Source of the DNA: Sparassis latifolia
Lineage: Eukaryota; Basidiomycota; Agaricomycetes; Polyporales; Sparassidaceae
NCBI GenBank assembly: GCA_018466975.1
Contig: CM031557.1
Location: 1,302,001 to 1,366,000 of the forward strand
Direction of reading: 5' to 3'
DNA: 64,000 bases
The translations under genes were made by a program, and so were the position numbers. This document shows, piece by piece, positions 60,011 to 64,000 of this stretch (within the stretch, counting starts at the first letter, position 1; every line of letters begins with the position of its first letter). The notes beneath the pieces are model-generated. The model ran no database searches. It was not told the origin of the DNA and saw only the letters and a list, made by a program, of their open reading frames with translations.

Positions 60011-61100
60011 TTATTGTTGCACAACTGGCAGGCGGTTGCGGGCATCGGTAGCAGCATCCCAATGAGGAGGCGCTGGATCGTCGAGAGAATGGCGGAGGCT
60101 TGTCAGCGTCACGATGTCGAGGTTTCGTAGCTCGTCGGGATGCATTGCTAGATGCTCTGGAGTATACAGCGAAGACTTCCGGGGTTTAGCTGTCGGTGGC
60201 TCTCCGGTGGTCGGCGGCGGTATGGGAGGCCACGAAGTTAAAGGTTCTCGTGGAGATAACAAAGGAAAGGAAGTTGGAGATGGCGATGGTTTGTGCGGGA
60301 ATGGCGATAGATAGCCGGCTTGAGGTGGAGCGCGCCATAGCCCTGCTGCAGCGGAGCATCTCCTAATCCCTGAGGAGGCATAGAACCATACCTTCGGTAC
60401 ATCGGTGAATGAGTGCAGCGCATAAGATTGTGGAGGGTATCCGTGAGGTGAGACATAACTTGTAGTGTAGTCGGGACCATAGCCATATGGTGGACCTTGG
60501 AACTGGAGTTCTGCAGGATAAGCTGCGCCACTAGAATCGGCACATAACCACCGCCGTCCGTCTTCATACATTGTACCCTGATACTGAGCCATTGCAGGGG
60601 CATCGTCATGGCGCCCTCGTTCGGATATGTGGGCAGAGGGCGTGCTTGGCGATATGGCGAATGCATATAATTTCCAGGTGCAGCGTCACGGTGCCCATAA
60701 TTGTTGTGCATGCGGCATCACCAAATTATGAGGGGGAATTGATGTGGGAGGGTGGCTAGCCTCGTCGAGGAGGGTGGGTTGCGCCGCGTTCGGCATCACT
60801 GGACTGTAAGGGGATCGATGCTGGAGGGTGCTGAGCCTCTCGGACGTCGCTGACAACGCTCCTCGGCGCACCCACAGCCGCCAGTCATGACACGACCACT
60901 GGCATGCACGCCAGTATTGTGTTGCATGACTGAGCCACCGGCAACTGGCTTAATACCGTCATGGTCGGTCTTCGCTTCTCTATTCCCCATTAGAGATGGC
61001 TTGCCTTCCACCAGATCAGAACCAATACTGGTGACGTCGTGACTGCGTCTGTCTGTGAGAGGAGTGCCGCCCATGAATTTGAGACTCCCAGGATCAGAGG
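60011..61100 (-). CDS. Pro/Tyr/Gln-rich low-complexity exons, possibly the tail of the gene to the right
   Basis: Minus-strand frames 61116-60796, about 60711-60600 (HNNYGHRDAAPGNYMHSPYR) and 60592-60011. The last has repeated Pro-Tyr-Gly-Gln runs (FQGPPYGYGPDYTTSY), a Pro-rich block and a more ordered end (ALHSFTDVP; MHPDELRNLDIVTLTSLRHS; RNLPVVQQ-like tail) with stop at 60011. Joins need introns near 60600 and 60420. It may be a separate small gene. No domain recognised. Confidence 0.4.
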
Positions 61101-63740
61101 TCACTCTCTGGTCCACTTCTTGATCAGCTCCTGGTCTGCGCCCCCACTATCATCTAACCCAGTGGCCTCAACAGTGTTATCGCGCGTCGGTTGAGGAAGA
61201 TGCGTCGCTCCAACCGTGAGACTAGTGTTGCCTGGGTGCAGTGGCGAGCCTGAGCTCGGTTCCGTGACATAGGTGTTACCTTCGCTCGTACACTGCGAAT
61301 GACGGAGGCTGTGATCCGCAGCAGCGTCTGCTATGGAATTTTCGAAATGAACCCGTGGACGTTTCGTACTGGGCATCGAATTGGCCAGTAATCCTTCGTT
61401 TTGGGGCATCCGAAGGTCTTGCGCACTCGAGCTAGGTTCTGTGTTATGAGCCGTAATGCCAATTTGAGGGGGTGCTAACGGCTGTGTAATATTTGCATCG
61501 TCGCCCGCAGAAATTTCCCTTTTACGCTTAGTGCCAAGCAGTGGTCGGTGCAATGAAGTTTCGTCGGCCAGAGGCTCTTCAGAGATAGCATCTCTCCCTG
61601 CGGCACCTGGATTAACTTGGCGGCCACTGAGTAAGTTCATTCGACGACTTGAAGACACAACCTTCATCGCTGAGTGGGAGCGAGTGCGCCGAGCGAGTGG
61701 TGGGGAGGATGACACTAACTGATCGATCTCTGCATCAGAATCCGACTCGATCGACTCGATCGCGTCGTTCCCACTAACAGGTAGATCTGCTGCCACCGGC
61801 ACCTCCAGGATGGGGAATCCTTCTTCGGTTCCAGAATTTTCCTCAGCATCCTCGTCGTCACTCATTCGGCGGGAACCTCGGTTTACGCTCCTACCATTCC
61901 GAAACAACCTCAAACCCGTCTTTCCTTGGGAATCAGGGCCAGGAGAACCACCGTAGATTACGGGGACGAGTGACGATTGTAGGTCTACAGGTAGAACAAG
62001 ATCAGACATTCATCACACGGACAGTAACGCTGTCCGACCTTCGAGCTTCCCCTCATATTTCTGGATATCAAAAGGGTTCCTTGTACGCGTCATTGCCGCG
62101 TGGAGCATGTCAATCTCGACCTTCGTCAGTTGAGTGATGCCTTTCTTCGCGGAAGTAGGCAAGGGCAGCCTGACAACCTCAGGATAGTTGACCAATATGG
62201 CTCCAGCATCAGCTAAAACTTCTAGCATCCTCTTCCACGGAAATAGGTCGGAAGTGGTGATACCAACTTTCTCCATCAATTTTCGCCCCATGGACTTGAT
62301 AGATACAATTTTTTCATGTTTTGTGAGGTTTTTTGAATTGCTTTGCTGGTTCACAGGCCCAGTCGTGGTAAGTGTTGCCTTGGGTTCTGACAACGTAGCA
62401 TCCTGGACATGATTCTGTAGCTTATTCGTCTGCGCCCTATTTAGGATCCCAAGAGATACATTGTTGCTTCAATAAAACAAACCGTTAAATTCCGTGCAAT
62501 TTACGGTCAGATGTGACGTACTAAATATGTGCCTTCAGGTGGGAGATCAAAGTGTTGTCGTCTGAACCGCAACGCATTTCAAAAAACTGCGGTCAAGTCA
62601 GAAGAGTGTTGGATGGTTGACATTGAGCACATACTCCTCTTGCTTCTTTCGTGGCGAATACGTCCGCAAGGTCAGAGTCAGCATTCGGTATGTTGCCGGC
62701 CATGACAAACGCCATCTCGAAACCATATAATTTCGAATGAATCTCGGCCTGTGTCTTCAATAAGTGCCCTTCCTAGTGCAACTGAAAATTAAAGATATGC
62801 GTACCAGGTGTTTTAATTGATTGAAACACTGGGTGAAATCCCGACGACGCTCGGTTGAAGTGTATCCTTGGCCAGACACGAGCTCAAACTCGTTGAATTT
62901 CTCCAATAGGTTATCAACCTTGTCACCTTGTGCCATGCGAAAGAGGGAATAGCTGGATGGAAAGGCTGCACGTTCGTAGGATTTTGATCATGGAAAGAAG
63001 TATTAGTACTACTATGACGATTTGGACTAAATAGTCGAACTCCTTCACCTGGCACTGTAAATGAAAGTATCAGACTGATTCATAATGAGCACAAAGAACT
63101 TACATGAAGCAGCGTCCGAAGTATTCACATAATGTTGACAAAAGCGCTGATAAGCATGGTCGTAATGAGACGCAATGTGGTCGGATGACAGTTTGTGAGT
63201 CCATCGTGCAAGTATATTAGAAAGAGATAAACGTGTCCTTGCAGACAGCCGTTCGACTATGCTCATGATCTCTACGAAACCTTGTTGCAAAATTTGTTCA
63301 TCATCGACCTGAAACACTTGTTCGATGGGAGTGTTTTCGATGTTAGACGAAGGCAGATTCCCAGTACGAGCACCAGGAGAGGTGCTGTGTAGCCCATGAG
63401 CCTCTGAGGGCACCCAAGATGGTCCTGCAGTTGGTTCGATCCTACCTTCCTTGACGTGTCTGGCCTGGAGGTCTGATGGCATAAGGCCATGTTCGTGATG
63501 AGGGAACACTGTGCATGGATGAGACATTGACTTATGGAATGGTTTAAGGATGAAATTGAGGCATACCGAAGCTGGCGTCATTATAATGACGCATTTGCAC
63601 TGGGAGACGAGTTGAATCTCGGTCTTGAGAGGAGAGAGGAGAAGAAACAGTAGAAATCATGATGGAAGGTAGTGGAGATGTCTTGGGAGATCGCACATCA
63701 CGATTGAGGTGAGACATCCAGTGCTGCCTGAGAAAGACTT
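61101..63740 (-). CDS. Basidiomycete-specific multi-exon protein of an expanded family, function unknown
   Basis: Exons on the minus strand, approximate: 63740-63590 (TSPLPSIMISTVSS), 63520-63060 (QQGFVEIMSIVERLS, NILARWTHKL, YQRFCQHYVN), 62950-62815 (DKVDNLLEKFNEFEL), about 62760-62640 (YGFEMAFVMAGNI), 62393-62025 (SDLFPWKRMLEVLADAGAIL, KKGITQLTKVE) and 61990-61101 (acidic, Ser-rich; KRKREIS and RRTRSHS look like nuclear signals). The order of a coiled N-terminal part, an FxxxxVMAGN-type block and a FPWKxML...NYPE block is that of a large uncharacterised Agaricomycete family I remember from many genomes. The domain has no known activity. A one-base offset near 63690 suggests a frameshift or an unrecognised intron. 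Confidence 0.5.
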
Positions 63741-63783
63741 TCAGCCGCTGCATCCTCCACGTCCATGGTAGGCTCGAGCAAGG

Positions 63784-64000
63784 CTACGGAGTGGCGCTTC
63801 GTCCGCGTCTGGTACTAGCTCCGCGTCTACGTCCTGAGTCATTCTTACGGGAGTTCTTAATTGTACCTGGCATCTTGTCATTCACCGCTTGCGTAGCTCC
63901 TGCAGGATCTGGGGGCAAGGCGGCGCGCCGTCGTGCATTGTTTCTCGCTGATTCGCAGCTGGCAGCTTGTTTTGGGGTCTTGATAACAGTACGAAGTCGC
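63784..64000 (-). CDS. Partial ORF at the window edge, basic N-terminal exon
   Basis: Open for 71 codons from the window edge to TAG at 63784-63786: KTPKQAASCESARNNARRR, then LPPDPAGATQAV and a very basic end (RRRGASTRRGRSATP). It lies just upstream of the preceding gene on the same strand and may be its first exon, with a splice donor near the stop, or the C-terminus of another gene. The basic run looks like a nuclear or DNA-contact segment. Confidence 0.4.
   Translation of the reverse strand, partial: RLRTVIKTPKQAASCESARNNARRRAALPPDPAGATQAVNDKMPGTIKNSRKNDSGRRRGASTRRGRSATP

Overview
The window is nuclear DNA of a filamentous basidiomycete, most likely an Agaricomycete of the wood- or litter-decay type. 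The evidence is protein-coding genes cut by many introns of about 45-70 nt with GT..AG ends, a Ty3/gypsy chromovirus, an intron-containing tRNA, and several basidiomycete-typical families (a DUF7918 protein, a FunK1-type kinase relic, a myosin-motor chitin synthase relic, a Crh-type GH16). Nothing bacterial, viral or organellar is visible. Exon joins given below were worked out by hand from splice motifs, reading phase and family similarity. Where the summed exons give a whole number of codons this is stated.

Layout. 1-4.8 kb: 3' part of a decayed Ty3/gypsy chromovirus (RT, RNase H, integrase, chromodomain), followed by two overlapping single-pass membrane mini-ORFs, a Gag-like zinc-knuckle ORF and an LTR. 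4.8-6.8 kb: repeat remnants, including a perfect hairpin. 6.8-16.2 kb: a nine-exon Crh-type GH16 cell-wall gene convergent with a very large armadillo-type gene resembling UNC80. 16.2-19.3 kb: repeats, with a mariner-like element that has 71-bp inverted ends and carries a second MITE nested inside it. 19.3-44.7 kb: a well-preserved housekeeping and metabolic block: RRM protein, RAD51C-like recombinase paralog, 5-formyltetrahydrofolate cyclo-ligase, PIG-P, a C2H2 factor, EXO1, an intradiol dioxygenase, an epoxide hydrolase, phosphopantothenate-cysteine ligase, tRNA-Gly(GCC), an HSL-type esterase, FunK1 debris and a DUF7918 protein. 44.7-60 kb: a gene graveyard holding fragments of a GH31 glucosidase, DNA polymerase alpha (introns retained, frameshifted, with a duplicated internal piece at its tail), a myosin-chitin synthase, and unassigned ORFs. 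60-64 kb: exons of a lineage-specific multi-exon protein on the minus strand that may run off the right edge.

Functional links. GPI biology is touched twice: PIG-P acts in GPI synthesis and the GH16 protein looks GPI-anchored. RAD51C-like and EXO1 both serve homologous recombination and lie within 10 kb. The dioxygenase, epoxide hydrolase and esterase fit aromatic or xenobiotic catabolism but are probably not an operon-like cluster. The most unusual items are the extra ORFs between chromodomain and LTR in the retroelement, the nested transposons at 17.6-18.6 kb, the SUMO-motif tail on the DUF7918 protein, the Walker-degenerate RAD51C-like protein and the rearranged POL1 relic. I did not find a CRISPR array or a clearly new defence-like system.
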